A DNA stretch of 64,000 bases. Origin: Oceanitalea sp047302425. Lineage in GTDB: Bacteria > Actinomycetota > Actinomycetes > Actinomycetales > Actinomycetaceae. A program made the translations under genes and the position numbers. Position 1 is the first letter of the stretch. Each line of letters opens with the position of its first letter. The DNA lies in assembly GCF_047302425.1 (NCBI RefSeq), contig NZ_CP154855.1, forward strand, positions 3,669,302 to 3,733,301, given 5' to 3'. Below are positions 15,611-24,872 of the stretch, one piece after another. Under the pieces are notes generated by a model. That model was not told the origin of the DNA, did not search any database, and saw only the letters and a list, made by a program, of their open reading frames with translations.

Positions 15611-16186
15611 TCACTCGCCGGCGACGGGCGCCTGGGTGAGCGTGACGTCGAGGCCGCCGAGCGTGACGCTCTGCCCCTGGCCGACGAGCCCGGCGGTGGT
15701 CGCGTCGAAGGCGACGGTGACGGCGACGTCGAGGTCCTGGAGCTCGTCGTCGGCGACGACGGTCGCGGAGGCGCCGGGCAGGACCTGCCCGTTGAGGCTC
15801 ATCGTCGTGCTCGTCCGCAGCGCGGCGAGCAGCTCGGCGTCACCGGTGAGGCCGTCGAGGTTGTGGGAGACGGTGCCGCGCAGCAGGTCGCCGCGGGCGT
15901 CGACGGTCATCGTCTCGCGGTAGGTGAGCGCGTCACCGGGCGCGACGAGGTAGGTCCCGGCCGCGACGGCGTCGGTCACGTCGGTGCCCGCGACGTTCGT
16001 CCAGCGGCCCTCGCCGCCGGCCAGGTCGAGCACGCCGGAGGTGATCGCGGTGCCGGTCGCGGCGGCCTCGGCGTCGGACCACTCGGCGAAGGTGGCGCCG
16101 CTCGCACCGAGCAGGACGACGCCGGCAGCGGTGGCCGCGAGGGCCTTCCACGTGGTGCTGGCGGAGCGGGTGGTGGTACGGGCCAT
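15611..16186 (-). CDS. SipW-dependent-type signal peptide (TasA-like) secreted protein
   Basis: A 191-residue protein with the alternate signal peptide pattern of TasA/camelysin-like substrates: basic start MARTTTRSASTTWKALA, a hydrophobic helix (AATAAGVVLLGASGATFAEWSD) and, after cleavage, a beta-rich domain containing VLDL and repeated aspartates. These proteins are processed by SipW-type peptidases and often form surface fibres or sheaths. The SipW-type gene follows immediately downstream, which supports an enzyme-substrate pair. ATG 16186 is preceded by GAGAGGA; an ATG 19 codons upstream gives an unnatural acidic leader and is rejected. No sortase motif is visible, so anchoring is not predicted. 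Confidence 0.8.
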   Translation of the reverse strand: MARTTTRSASTTWKALAATAAGVVLLGASGATFAEWSDAEAAATGTAITSGVLDLAGGEGRWTNVAGTDVTDAVAAGTYLVAPGDALTYRETMTVDARGDLLRGTVSHNLDGLTGDAELLAALRTSTTMSLNGQVLPGASATVVADDELQDLDVAVTVAFDATTAGLVGQGQSVTLGGLDVTLTQAPVAGE

Positions 16187-16386
16187 GGGGGTGTCCTCTC
16201 GGGCTGGGGCCGGTCCGTCCGGCGCTGCCCCCATCGTGGGCAACGGACCTCAGCGGCCCCTCTCGGGGACCTCGTCCCCACCTCAGGACTCCCTCAAGAT
16301 CTCTCCCTGCGACCCGGTGCACCCGGCCACGCCGCTCCGGACATACCCTGGAACGTCCGCACACCCCCACTTGCCCGGGAGCAGAA

Positions 16387-17187
16387 GTGACCCAGCTCGC
16401 CCTCGTCATCGCCGGTTCCGAGGCCACCGGCGGCGCAGGCATCCAGGCCGACATCCGGACCTACCAGCAGCTCGGCGTCTACGGCGTCGGGACGATCACC
16501 TGCATCGTCTCCTTCGACCCGAACAACGACTGGGGGCACCGCTTCGTGCCGGTCGACCCCCAGGTGATCGCCGACCAGATCGAGGCGGCCACCGCCACCC
16601 ACGACCTCGACGTCGTCAAGATCGGCATGCTCGGCACGCCCGCGACGATCGAGGTCGTCGCCCGCGCGCTGCGCGCCCAGCCGTGGCGCCACGTCGTCCT
16701 CGACCCGGTCCTCATCTGCAAGGGCCAGGAGCCCGGCGCGGCCCTCGACACCGACACCGCGCTGCGCGAGCAGGTGCTGCCGCTCGCCACCGTCGTCACC
16801 CCCAACATGTTCGAGGCGCGCACGCTGTCGGGCATGGACGAGATCACCTCGGTGGACGACCTCGCCGAGGCCGCCCGCCGCATCCACGCGCTCGGTCCGA
16901 AGTACGTCCTCGCCAAGGGCGGGGTCGAGCTGCCCGGGGACGACGCCGTCGACGTCCTCTTCGACGGCGAGGAGGTGACGGTCCTGTCCGAGCCCAAGGT
17001 CGGCCAGGAGCGGGTCTCCGGCGCGGGCTGCACGCTCGCCGCCGCGACCGCCGCCGAGCTTGCCAAGGGCGCGAGCGTCCCCGACGCCGTGCGCACCGCC
17101 AAGGCGCTGGTGACGGCGGGCATCCACGCCCGCGTCAGCGCTAACACGCCGTTCGACTCCGTGTGGCAGGGCGCCTACCAGGCCTGA
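16387..17187 (+). CDS. Pyridoxine/pyridoxal kinase or HMP(-P) kinase (PdxK/ThiD family)
   Basis: A 266-residue ribokinase-fold kinase. N-terminal IAGSEATGGAGIQADIRTYQQLGVYGVGTITCIV binds the substrate ring, VVLDPVLICKGQ and VTPN line the nucleotide site, and the anion hole/catalytic motif is SGAGCTLAAA with a Cys near residue 215. Enzymes of this branch phosphorylate pyridoxal/pyridoxine or 4-amino-5-hydroxymethyl-2-methylpyrimidine with ATP; a Cys in GAGC and the GSEATGGAG start favour the Gram-positive pyridoxine/ThiD2 type, so I keep both names. GTG at 16387 follows GGAGCAGAA. A strong hairpin terminator follows the stop. Confidence 0.85.
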   Translation: MTQLALVIAGSEATGGAGIQADIRTYQQLGVYGVGTITCIVSFDPNNDWGHRFVPVDPQVIADQIEAATATHDLDVVKIGMLGTPATIEVVARALRAQPWRHVVLDPVLICKGQEPGAALDTDTALREQVLPLATVVTPNMFEARTLSGMDEITSVDDLAEAARRIHALGPKYVLAKGGVELPGDDAVDVLFDGEEVTVLSEPKVGQERVSGAGCTLAAATAAELAKGASVPDAVRTAKALVTAGIHARVSANTPFDSVWQGAYQA

Positions 17188-17192
17188 GACGC

Positions 17193-17227
17193 CCCGCGTG
17201 GTGGGCCGGTCAGGCTCACCACGCGGG
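17193..17227. terminator. Bidirectional hairpin terminator between the kinase and MFS genes
   Basis: A 15-base stem with one mismatch (17193-17207 pairing with 17213-17227; arm CCCGCGTGGTG) closes a 5-base GGTCA loop, placed exactly between two convergent stop codons (17187 and 17237). No clear U-tract follows, as is common for actinobacterial terminators. Confidence 0.75.
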
Positions 17228-17236
17228 CGGCCTGCG

Positions 17237-18571
17237 TCAGGCGAGGCCGGTCGCGTTCTGCGCGTCGGAGGCGCCGAGGCGGGCCTTGGCCTCCTCGCGG
17301 GGGCGGGCACGCTCGGAGGGCCCGACCATCGTGAGGTGCGGGCGGTGGCGCAGGCGGTAGTGCACCTCGACGTCCCAGTGCCGCTTGGCCCAGACCGCGG
17401 CGGCGGCCGCGACGACCATCGCGGAGATCGCCCCGACCCCCACCGCCCAGCGGGCGTTGAAGGTCTCGGCGACCCAGCCGACGATCGGCGCACCGATCGG
17501 CGTCGTGCCGAGGAAGACCATCATGTACAGGCTCATCACCCGCCCGCGCATGACCGGGTCGGTCGACATCTGCACCGTGGCGTTGGCGGCGGTCATCATC
17601 GTGAGCGAGGCGAAGCCGACCGGGATGGTCATGAGGGCGTAGAGCTCGTAGGTCGGCATGATCGCCATGAGCCCGGAGGCGACGCCGAAGGCGAAGGCCG
17701 CCCCGAGGACCAGCCGCACCCGCGGCCGCTTGCGCCGGGCCGCGAGCAGCGCCCCGCCGAGGGAGCCGATCGCCATGACCGAGCCGAGGATGCCGTACTC
17801 GCCGGCGCCCTTCTCGAAGACCTCCCGGGCCATGACGGCGCTGGTGAGCTGGAAGTTGAGCCCCAGCGCCCCGACCACACCGACGACGACCATGATCGTC
17901 ACGATGTCGCTGCGGCCGCGGACGTAGCGCAGCCCCTCGCGGATCTGCCCCTTGCCGCGTGAGGTGTGGGGCATCTCGTGGAGCTCGTGGCGGCGCATGA
18001 GGGTGAGGGACAGGATCGTCGCGGCGAAGCTCACCGCGTTGATGATGAAGATCCACCCGGGGCCGACGACGGCGATGAGCAGGCCGGAGATGCCCGGCCC
18101 GATGAGGCGGGCGGCGTTGAAGGACGCGGAGTTCAGGCCGACGGCGTTGGGCAGGCTGGCGGGCGGGACCATCTCGGCGACGAAGGTCTGGCGCACGGGA
18201 TTGTCCAGCGCCGTGACGATGCCGAGCAGGAGCGCGAAGACGTAGACGTGCCACAGCTGGGCGTGGCCACCGAGCACGAGCAGACCGAGGCCGGCGGCGA
18301 GCACGCCGAGCGCCGTCTGGGTGCCGATGAGGAGCTTGCGCCGCGGCAGGCGGTCGGCGAGCAGCCCGCCGAAGGGGCTGAGCAGCAGCATCGGCAGGAA
18401 CTGGAGGCCGGTGACGATGCCGACGGCGAGGCCGGAGTCGTCGGACAGCACGGTGAGCACGAGCCAGTCCTGGGCCACGCGCTGCATCCACGTGCCGATG
18501 TTCGCGACGAGGGCACCGGCGAACCACATCCGGTAGTTGAAGAACCTCAGCGAGGCGAAGGTCGATCTCAT
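17237..18571 (-). CDS. MFS exporter (EntS/DUF894-like)
   Basis: A 444-residue major facilitator with twelve hydrophobic helices. Features include an amphipathic start RSTFASLRFFNYRMWFAGALVANIGTWMQRVAQDWLV, the loop 2-3 motif GGLLADRLPRRKLL and FVAEMVPPASLPNAVGLNSASFNAARLIGPGISG, characteristic of the EntS/transmembrane secretion effector group of drug or siderophore exporters. A ~45-residue charged cytoplasmic tail follows the last helix. ATG 18571 overlaps the marR stop as ATGA, so the two genes form a regulator-exporter operon. The exported compound cannot be read from the sequence. Confidence 0.9.
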   Translation of the reverse strand: MRSTFASLRFFNYRMWFAGALVANIGTWMQRVAQDWLVLTVLSDDSGLAVGIVTGLQFLPMLLLSPFGGLLADRLPRRKLLIGTQTALGVLAAGLGLLVLGGHAQLWHVYVFALLLGIVTALDNPVRQTFVAEMVPPASLPNAVGLNSASFNAARLIGPGISGLLIAVVGPGWIFIINAVSFAATILSLTLMRRHELHEMPHTSRGKGQIREGLRYVRGRSDIVTIMVVVGVVGALGLNFQLTSAVMAREVFEKGAGEYGILGSVMAIGSLGGALLAARRKRPRVRLVLGAAFAFGVASGLMAIMPTYELYALMTIPVGFASLTMMTAANATVQMSTDPVMRGRVMSLYMMVFLGTTPIGAPIVGWVAETFNARWAVGVGAISAMVVAAAAAVWAKRHWDVEVHYRLRHRPHLTMVGPSERARPREEAKARLGASDAQNATGLA

Positions 18572-19029
18572 ACGCCGGTCACCTCGCGCAGGATCGCGAC
18601 AGCCTTCTCGACCGTGGCGCGCTCCTCGGCGGTGAGGTGGCCCAGCATCTCCTCCATCCACTCGGTGCGGCGGCGGCGCGTCTCGTCGACGACGGCGGCG
18701 CCGGCGTCGGTGAGCTCGATGTGCACCTGCCGCCCGTCGGTGGGGTGGGCGGTGCGCGCGACGAGGCCGGCGCCCTCGAGTGCCGCGATGGTGCGCGTCA
18801 TCGTCGGGGGCTGGACGCCGTCGCGCTCGGCGAGGGCGCGGGGGGTCGAGGGTCCGTGGTGGGTCAGGCCGGCGAGCACGCAGTACTGGGCCTCGCTCAG
18901 CTCCCCCACGACGGCGGCGGCGCGGATCTTGCGGGACAGTCGCAGGACCGTCACGCGCAGCTCCGAGGCGAGGTCGGGGTGCTGGCGGGTGCGGCTCGCC
19001 GTCGTCGTCGAGGGCGAGGAGTTCGTCAT
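18568..19029 (-). CDS. MarR-family regulator of the adjacent MFS exporter
   Basis: A 153-residue MarR protein: helix pair LRVTVLRLSRKIRAAA, recognition helix PRALAERDGVQPPTMTRTIAALEGAGLVART and wing DGRQVHIELTDAGAAVVDE. It is co-translated with the exporter (ATGA) and probably represses the pair until an effector binds. On the minus strand TAGAAT lies 7 bases before the ATG, a spacing that predicts a leaderless transcript, and an imperfect palindrome just upstream is the likely operator. Confidence 0.88.
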   Translation of the reverse strand: MTNSSPSTTTASRTRQHPDLASELRVTVLRLSRKIRAAAVVGELSEAQYCVLAGLTHHGPSTPRALAERDGVQPPTMTRTIAALEGAGLVARTAHPTDGRQVHIELTDAGAAVVDETRRRRTEWMEEMLGHLTAEERATVEKAVAILREVTGV

Positions 19030-19047
19030 GTGTCAGATTCTAGATCG

Positions 19048-19064
19048 TTAGTTGTGCGAACGAA
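19048..19064. promoter_or_regulatory. Probable MarR operator upstream of the regulator-exporter operon
   Basis: TTAGTT-GTGCG-AACGAA is an inverted repeat with five of six arm positions complementary and a 5-base centre, similar to the TTAGTT-N5-AACTAA shape common for MarR sites. It lies directly upstream of the -10 TAGAAT (minus strand, 19037-19042), where a repressor would block RNA polymerase. Confidence 0.5.
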
Positions 19065-19209
19065 AGAGTTGCCCGCGGTGAGGTCGGGCACGCCGTCGTT
19101 CTCGGCTGCCGAGACGGCGACGACGGCGGCGCCCGGGTGGCGGACGGACGGCACCCAGCCCGGCGCGGGTGCGAGCATGGACGGGCCCGCCCACGACCCG
19201 GAGGTACCC

Positions 19210-20421
19210 GTGCGCTCCAGCACCGACCGCATTCTCACCACCCACGCCGGCAGCCTGCCGCGCACCGACGCCCTGCTCGAGGCCAACGCCGCCCGGCAGG
19301 CCGGCCGGGGCCCGGAGGACTTCGCCGGCTTCCTCGCGGGTGAGGTGACCGCGCTGGTCGAGCGGCAGCTGGCCGCGGGCGTCGACGTCGTCGGCGACGG
19401 CGAGTACGGCAAGGCGATGAGCTCCCCGGTCGACTACGGCGCGTGGTGGTCCTACTCCTTCCAGCGCACCGGTGGGCTGGAGATCATCGACGACGCCTCC
19501 TGGGCCACCGCCGACGTGCAGTCCGCGCCCGGTGACACCCGGCTCACCGGGTTCCTCCACCGCCGCGACCGGCAGCTGTTCGCCGAGGCCTACGCGGACC
19601 CGACCTCCGGCATCTTCACCGGCGACCCGAAGGCCAGCCCCTTCCCCTCCTGTACCGGGCCGCTGAGCTACACGGGACAGGACGCCATCGCCGCGGACAT
19701 CGCCAACCTCAGGGCGGCCCTGGAGCGCACCGGCGCGGAGGAGGGCTTCATCACCGCACTGTCCCCCGGCAGCGCCTCACGAATCACCAACCGCTACTAC
19801 GGGAGCGAGGAGGAGTTCGTCTGGGCCTGGGCCGACGTCCTGCGCGAGGAGTACCGCGCGATCATCGACGCCGGGCTCGTCCTGCAGATCGACGACCCCT
19901 CGATCGCGGAGAACTTCGACCAGATCACCCCCGAGCCGAGCGTCGAGGACTACGTCGCCTTCACCCGGCTGCGCGTCGAGGCGCTGAACTACGCGCTGCG
20001 CGACCTGCCGGAGGACCGCATCCGCTTCCACCTGTGCTGGGGCAGCTGGCACGGCCCGCACACGACCGACATCGCGATGGCCGACATCGTGCGCACCATG
20101 CTCGACATCAACGCCGGCGCCTACTCCTTCGAGGCGGGCAACGTGCGCCACGAGCACGAGTGGCGGGTGTGGCAGGACGTCGAGCTGCCCGAGGGCAAGC
20201 TCATCCTGCCGGGCGTGGTGTCCCACGCGACGAACGTCGTCGAGCACCCCGAGCTCGTCGCCGACCGCATCGAGCGCTTCGCCGCCGGCGTGGGCCGCGA
20301 GTGGGTCATCGCCTCGACGGACTGCGGGCTCGGCGGGCGCATCCACCCGCAGATCGCCTGGGCCAAGCTCGAGACCCTGGCCGCCGGCGCCGAGATCGCC
20401 ACCCGCCGCCTCTGGGGCTGA
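19210..20421 (+). CDS. Cobalamin-independent methionine synthase II family protein (MetE C-terminal-like)
   Basis: A 403-residue single TIM barrel corresponding to the C-terminal catalytic half of MetE only. It starts ILTTHAGSLPRT, has GVDVVGDGEYGK, and the zinc ligands HLCWGSWHG (His-x-Cys) and, near the C-terminus, a Cys in STDCGLGGR. Stand-alone proteins of this type include core methionine synthases and the epoxyalkane:coenzyme M transferase-like group; they move alkyl groups to or from a zinc-bound thiol. Lack of the N-terminal folate-binding half means it is not a classical MetE. GTG 19210 is preceded by GGAGG; an ATG at 19177 would add 11 residues without a ribosome site. Confidence 0.82.
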   Translation: MRSSTDRILTTHAGSLPRTDALLEANAARQAGRGPEDFAGFLAGEVTALVERQLAAGVDVVGDGEYGKAMSSPVDYGAWWSYSFQRTGGLEIIDDASWATADVQSAPGDTRLTGFLHRRDRQLFAEAYADPTSGIFTGDPKASPFPSCTGPLSYTGQDAIAADIANLRAALERTGAEEGFITALSPGSASRITNRYYGSEEEFVWAWADVLREEYRAIIDAGLVLQIDDPSIAENFDQITPEPSVEDYVAFTRLRVEALNYALRDLPEDRIRFHLCWGSWHGPHTTDIAMADIVRTMLDINAGAYSFEAGNVRHEHEWRVWQDVELPEGKLILPGVVSHATNVVEHPELVADRIERFAAGVGREWVIASTDCGLGGRIHPQIAWAKLETLAAGAEIATRRLWG

Positions 20422-20434
20422 CGAGGCACCGCAC

Positions 20435-20528
20435 GCGTGCCACAAGCGGCCGCGGGGAGCGAGCGGCGCAAGGCTGGACCCTTGACGGAGGGCCGCGGCG
20501 CGGCTCGCCGGGCGCCTTTGTGGCACGC
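20435..20528. repeat. Intergenic inverted-repeat element with GCCACAA/TTGTGGC ends (copy A)
   Basis: An 11-base perfect inverted repeat, GCGTGCCACAA (20435-20445) and TTGTGGCACGC (20518-20528), encloses a very GC-rich 72-base core. A second intergenic element at 48152-48262 has the same GCCACAA/TTGTGGC ends, a 73-base core and shares CGCCGGGCGC-N2-TTGTGGC at its right end. This suggests a small dispersed element. Confidence 0.6.
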
Positions 20529-20567
20529 AGCCGGAGGCGCGTCCCGGAGCCAGCCCTCCCCCGAAAG

Positions 20568-20603
20568 CACTGTGCGCCCGCTGGTTCCAGCGGGCGCACA
20601 GTG
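20568..20603. terminator. Strong bidirectional terminator, perfect 17-base stem
   Basis: CACTGTGCGCCCGCTGG (20568-20584) is followed after TT by its exact reverse complement (20587-20603). It lies between the convergent MetE-like and purine permease genes and should fold into a very stable hairpin in either transcript. Confidence 0.8.
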
Positions 20604-20627
20604 GAGAAGGAAGAGAGTGGCGGTGGC

Positions 20628-22091
<1,464 letters not shown>

Positions 22092-22217
22092 GGCCCGCAT
22101 GGTGCCAGAACCGCGCCCTACCGCGTCGCCGGTGCTCACATTCTCGGGCGACGACGGCGCACCCGCCGCGGCCGCGCGGTGCCCTGGCCCCGGGGCGGGG
22201 TCGCCTACCATCGACCC

Positions 22218-22457
22218 ATGCGCATCCCCGAGACCCGCTCCGAGGACCTGCCGCCGATGCGCGTCAACACGGTGACGATGTTCCTCGTGGGGACGGTCGC
22301 CTGGGTGGTGGGGCTCGTCGTCGTGCTCCTCCTGCGGGCACGCGGCCACGACCTCGGTGGCGAGGTGCGAATCTGCCTCACCGGGATCGTCGTCGGCCTG
22401 CTCGGGATGCTCTGGGGCGCCGGCCAGCAGCGCCGCGCCGCCCGCCGCGAGCGGTAG
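22218..22457 (+). CDS. Small membrane protein, DUF2530 family
   Basis: A 79-residue protein with two hydrophobic helices (VTMFLVGTVAWVVGLVVVLLL and CLTGIVVGLLGMLWGAG) and a basic C-terminus QQRRAARRER, matching the DUF2530 actinobacterial membrane family. Function unknown. TACCAT lies six bases before the ATG, the geometry of a leaderless promoter, and no Shine-Dalgarno is present. Divergent to the NCS2 permease. Confidence 0.8.
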   Translation: MRIPETRSEDLPPMRVNTVTMFLVGTVAWVVGLVVVLLLRARGHDLGGEVRICLTGIVVGLLGMLWGAGQQRRAARRER

Positions 22458-22460
22458 GAC

Positions 22461-23462
22461 TCAGGGCGCCGGCGCGGTGCTCCCCCGCTCGATGAGCCGG
22501 GTGGGCAGCCGCACGTGCTGGCGGACGTCGTCGTCGCCGGCGATGAGTCGCACGAGCAGGCCGATGGCCTCGGCGCCCATCTGCTGGATCGGCTGCGCGA
22601 CGGTCGTGAGCGGTGGGGTCGCGGCGACGGCCTCGGGGACGTCGTCGAAGCCGATGACGGACAGGTCCTGCGGCACGCGCAGCCCGAGGTCGCGGGCGGC
22701 GTCGATCGTCGCGATGGCCATGAGGTCGTTGGCGGCGAAGACGGCGGTGGGCCGGTCGGGCAGGGCGAGGAGGTCGTGAGCCGGCTGGTCGGCGCCCTCG
22801 CGCCGGTAGCCGCCCACCCGGACGAGCGCCTCGTCCACCGGGAGCCCGGCGGCGGCCATCGCCGCGCGGAAGCCCTCCTCGCGCAGGCGTGAGCTCTCGA
22901 GGTCGGCGCGGCCGCCGAGGAAGGCGATGCGCCGGTGCCCGAGCGCGATGAGGTGCTCGGTGGCGAGGACCGCTCCGGCGTCGTTGTCCGCGTCGACGGT
23001 CGCGATGCCGGAGGGGCCCATGTGCGGGTCGATGGCGACGACGGGCACGTGGTCACGCACCTCGACGACGGTGGGCGTGACGAGGACGGCACCGTCGATC
23101 AGGGTGCCGCTGAGCCGCGACAGCGAGCGGCGCTCCCAGCCGACGTCGCTGCCCGCGTGCGCGGTGCCCGAGTACGCGAGGAGGTCGTAGCCGGTGGCCG
23201 CGACGGCGGCGGAGGCGCCCTTGAGGATCTCGGCGCTGAAGGGCTCGAACTCGGCGACGAGGATGCCGATGACGTTCGTGCGGTGGCTGCGCAGGCTGCG
23301 CGCCACGAGGGAGCCCTCGTAGCCGAGGCGGGCGATGACCTCCTGCACGCGCTCGCTCGTCGCGGCGGCGACGCCGTAGCGGCCGTTGATCACCTTGGAC
23401 ACGGTCGCGACCGAGACGCCGGCACTGCGCGCCACGTCCGTGATGGTCACCCGTTCGCTCAC
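22461..23462 (-). CDS. LacI-family transcriptional regulator of the sugar importer
   Basis: A 333-residue LacI/GalR repressor. The N-terminal HTH reads TITDVARSAGVSVATVSKVINGRYGV, the hinge helix SLVARSLRSHRTNVIGIL, and a periplasmic-binding-protein-like sugar domain fills the rest, ending LIERGSTAP. It is divergent from the ABC importer plus GH3 gene and is therefore expected to bind the palindrome between them and release it on binding the imported sugar. Length is normal. Confidence 0.92.
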   Translation of the reverse strand: MSERVTITDVARSAGVSVATVSKVINGRYGVAAATSERVQEVIARLGYEGSLVARSLRSHRTNVIGILVAEFEPFSAEILKGASAAVAATGYDLLAYSGTAHAGSDVGWERRSLSRLSGTLIDGAVLVTPTVVEVRDHVPVVAIDPHMGPSGIATVDADNDAGAVLATEHLIALGHRRIAFLGGRADLESSRLREEGFRAAMAAAGLPVDEALVRVGGYRREGADQPAHDLLALPDRPTAVFAANDLMAIATIDAARDLGLRVPQDLSVIGFDDVPEAVAATPPLTTVAQPIQQMGAEAIGLLVRLIAGDDDVRQHVRLPTRLIERGSTAPAP

Positions 23463-23486
23463 GAGCAGAGCCTACCGCGACGAAAA

Positions 23487-23507
23487 CGTTATCGATAACG
23501 ATTGACA
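23487..23507 (+). promoter_or_regulatory. LacI operator palindrome overlapping the importer promoter
   Basis: CGTTATCGATAACG (23487-23500) is a perfect 14-base palindrome with the central CG typical of LacI operators. It is followed one base later by a consensus -35 TTGACA (23502-23507); a weak -10 (CACGCT) lies about 18 bases downstream. A bound repressor would overlap the -35 and block the importer operon, and it is 25 bases upstream of the lacI start on the other strand. Confidence 0.75.
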
Positions 23508-23570
23508 CGCCCGCGGCGGTCCTGCCACGCTGTCGCCACCCCCGTCGACGACGACTGAAGGAAACACGAC

Positions 23571-24872
23571 ATGCTTCACAGACGAGCAGTCAGCCTCACC
23601 GCGCTCGGCCTGAGCGCCGCGCTTCTCCTCGCCGCCTGCGGCGACGGGGAGAGCACCGAGTCCACCGGAGGGGGCGGCGACGGCGAGTCCGTCACGCTCA
23701 CCTGGTGGCACAACTCCAACAACGAGCCCGGCGTCAGCGTCTACGAGCAGGTGGCCGCGGACTTCGAGGAGGAGAACCCGGGCGTGACCATCGAGATCAC
23801 CCCGCTCGCCCACGAGGACATGCTCACCCGCCTCGACGCCGCCTTCCAGACCGGCGACACCCCCGACGTCTACATGGAGCGCGGCGGCGGCGAGCTGGCC
23901 GCGCACGTCGAGGCCGGGCTGACCAAGGACCTCACCGACGTCGCTGCCGACACGATCGAGAAGCTCGGCTCGTCGGTCGACGGCTGGACCAACGAGGACC
24001 GCGTCTACGCCCTGCCCTTCTCCGTGGGCGTCGTCGGCTTCTGGTACAACAAGGCCATCTTCGAGGAGGCCGGGATCACCGAGCCGCCGACGACGATGGA
24101 GGAGTTCAACGAGGTCGTCGAGACCCTCAAGGGTGCCGGCGTCGAGCCGATCTCCGTGGGCGCCGGCGACAAGTGGCCCGCCGCCCACTACTGGTACTAC
24201 TTCGCGCTGCGCCAGTGCAGCCAGGACGTGCTGACCGACGCGGTCACCTCCCTCGACTTCTCCGACGAGTGCTTCGTCGCCGCCGGTGAGGACCTCGAGG
24301 CGCTCATCGCCACGGAGCCCTTCAACACCGGCTTCCTCGCCACCCCCGCGCAGACCGGCCCCACCTCCGCCTCCGGTCTGCTCGCCACCGGCCAGGTGGC
24401 CATGGAGCTCGCCGGCCACTGGGAGCCCGGCGTCATGCAGGGCCTGACCGAGGACAACGAGGGCCTGGGCGAGAACACCGGCTGGTTCCCCTTCCCCGCC
24501 GTCGAGGGCGGTGACGGCGACCCGGAGGCCGCACTGGGCGGCGGTGACGCGTGGGCCTGCTCCAACGACGCTCCCGACGCCTGCGTCGACTTCATCACCT
24601 ACCTCCTCAGCGACGAGGTCCAGCAGACCTTCGCCGAGAACGACATGGGCCTGCCGACCAACCCGGCGGCCGTCGACTCCGTGTCCGACCCGGCGCTGGC
24701 CGACCTCCTCACCTTCCGTGACGAGGCGCCCTTCGTCCAGCTGTACTTCGACACCGCCTTCGGCGAGAACATCGGTGGTGCGATGAACGACGAGATCGCC
24801 CTGGTCTTCGCGGGCCAGTCCTCCGCGCAGGGCATCGTCGACGCCACCCAGGCCGCGGCTGACCTGGGATGA
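23571..24872 (+). CDS. Sugar ABC transporter substrate-binding lipoprotein
   Basis: A 433-residue family 1 extracellular solute-binding protein. A lipoprotein signal peptide ends in the lipobox LLAACG, followed by a Gly/Ser/Glu-rich linker. The mature part begins VTLTWWHNSNNEPG and contains Trp/Tyr-rich sugar-stacking segments (WPAAHYWYYF, GHWEPGV). Two cysteine pairs (RQCSQ/DECF and AWACSN/DACVDF) may form disulfides outside the cell. GAAGGAA precedes ATG 23571. It delivers the sugar to the two permeases encoded next. With a GH3 enzyme downstream, a beta-linked disaccharide or aryl glucoside is a sensible guess. Confidence 0.92.
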   Translation: MLHRRAVSLTALGLSAALLLAACGDGESTESTGGGGDGESVTLTWWHNSNNEPGVSVYEQVAADFEEENPGVTIEITPLAHEDMLTRLDAAFQTGDTPDVYMERGGGELAAHVEAGLTKDLTDVAADTIEKLGSSVDGWTNEDRVYALPFSVGVVGFWYNKAIFEEAGITEPPTTMEEFNEVVETLKGAGVEPISVGAGDKWPAAHYWYYFALRQCSQDVLTDAVTSLDFSDECFVAAGEDLEALIATEPFNTGFLATPAQTGPTSASGLLATGQVAMELAGHWEPGVMQGLTEDNEGLGENTGWFPFPAVEGGDGDPEAALGGGDAWACSNDAPDACVDFITYLLSDEVQQTFAENDMGLPTNPAAVDSVSDPALADLLTFRDEAPFVQLYFDTAFGENIGGAMNDEIALVFAGQSSAQGIVDATQAAADLG

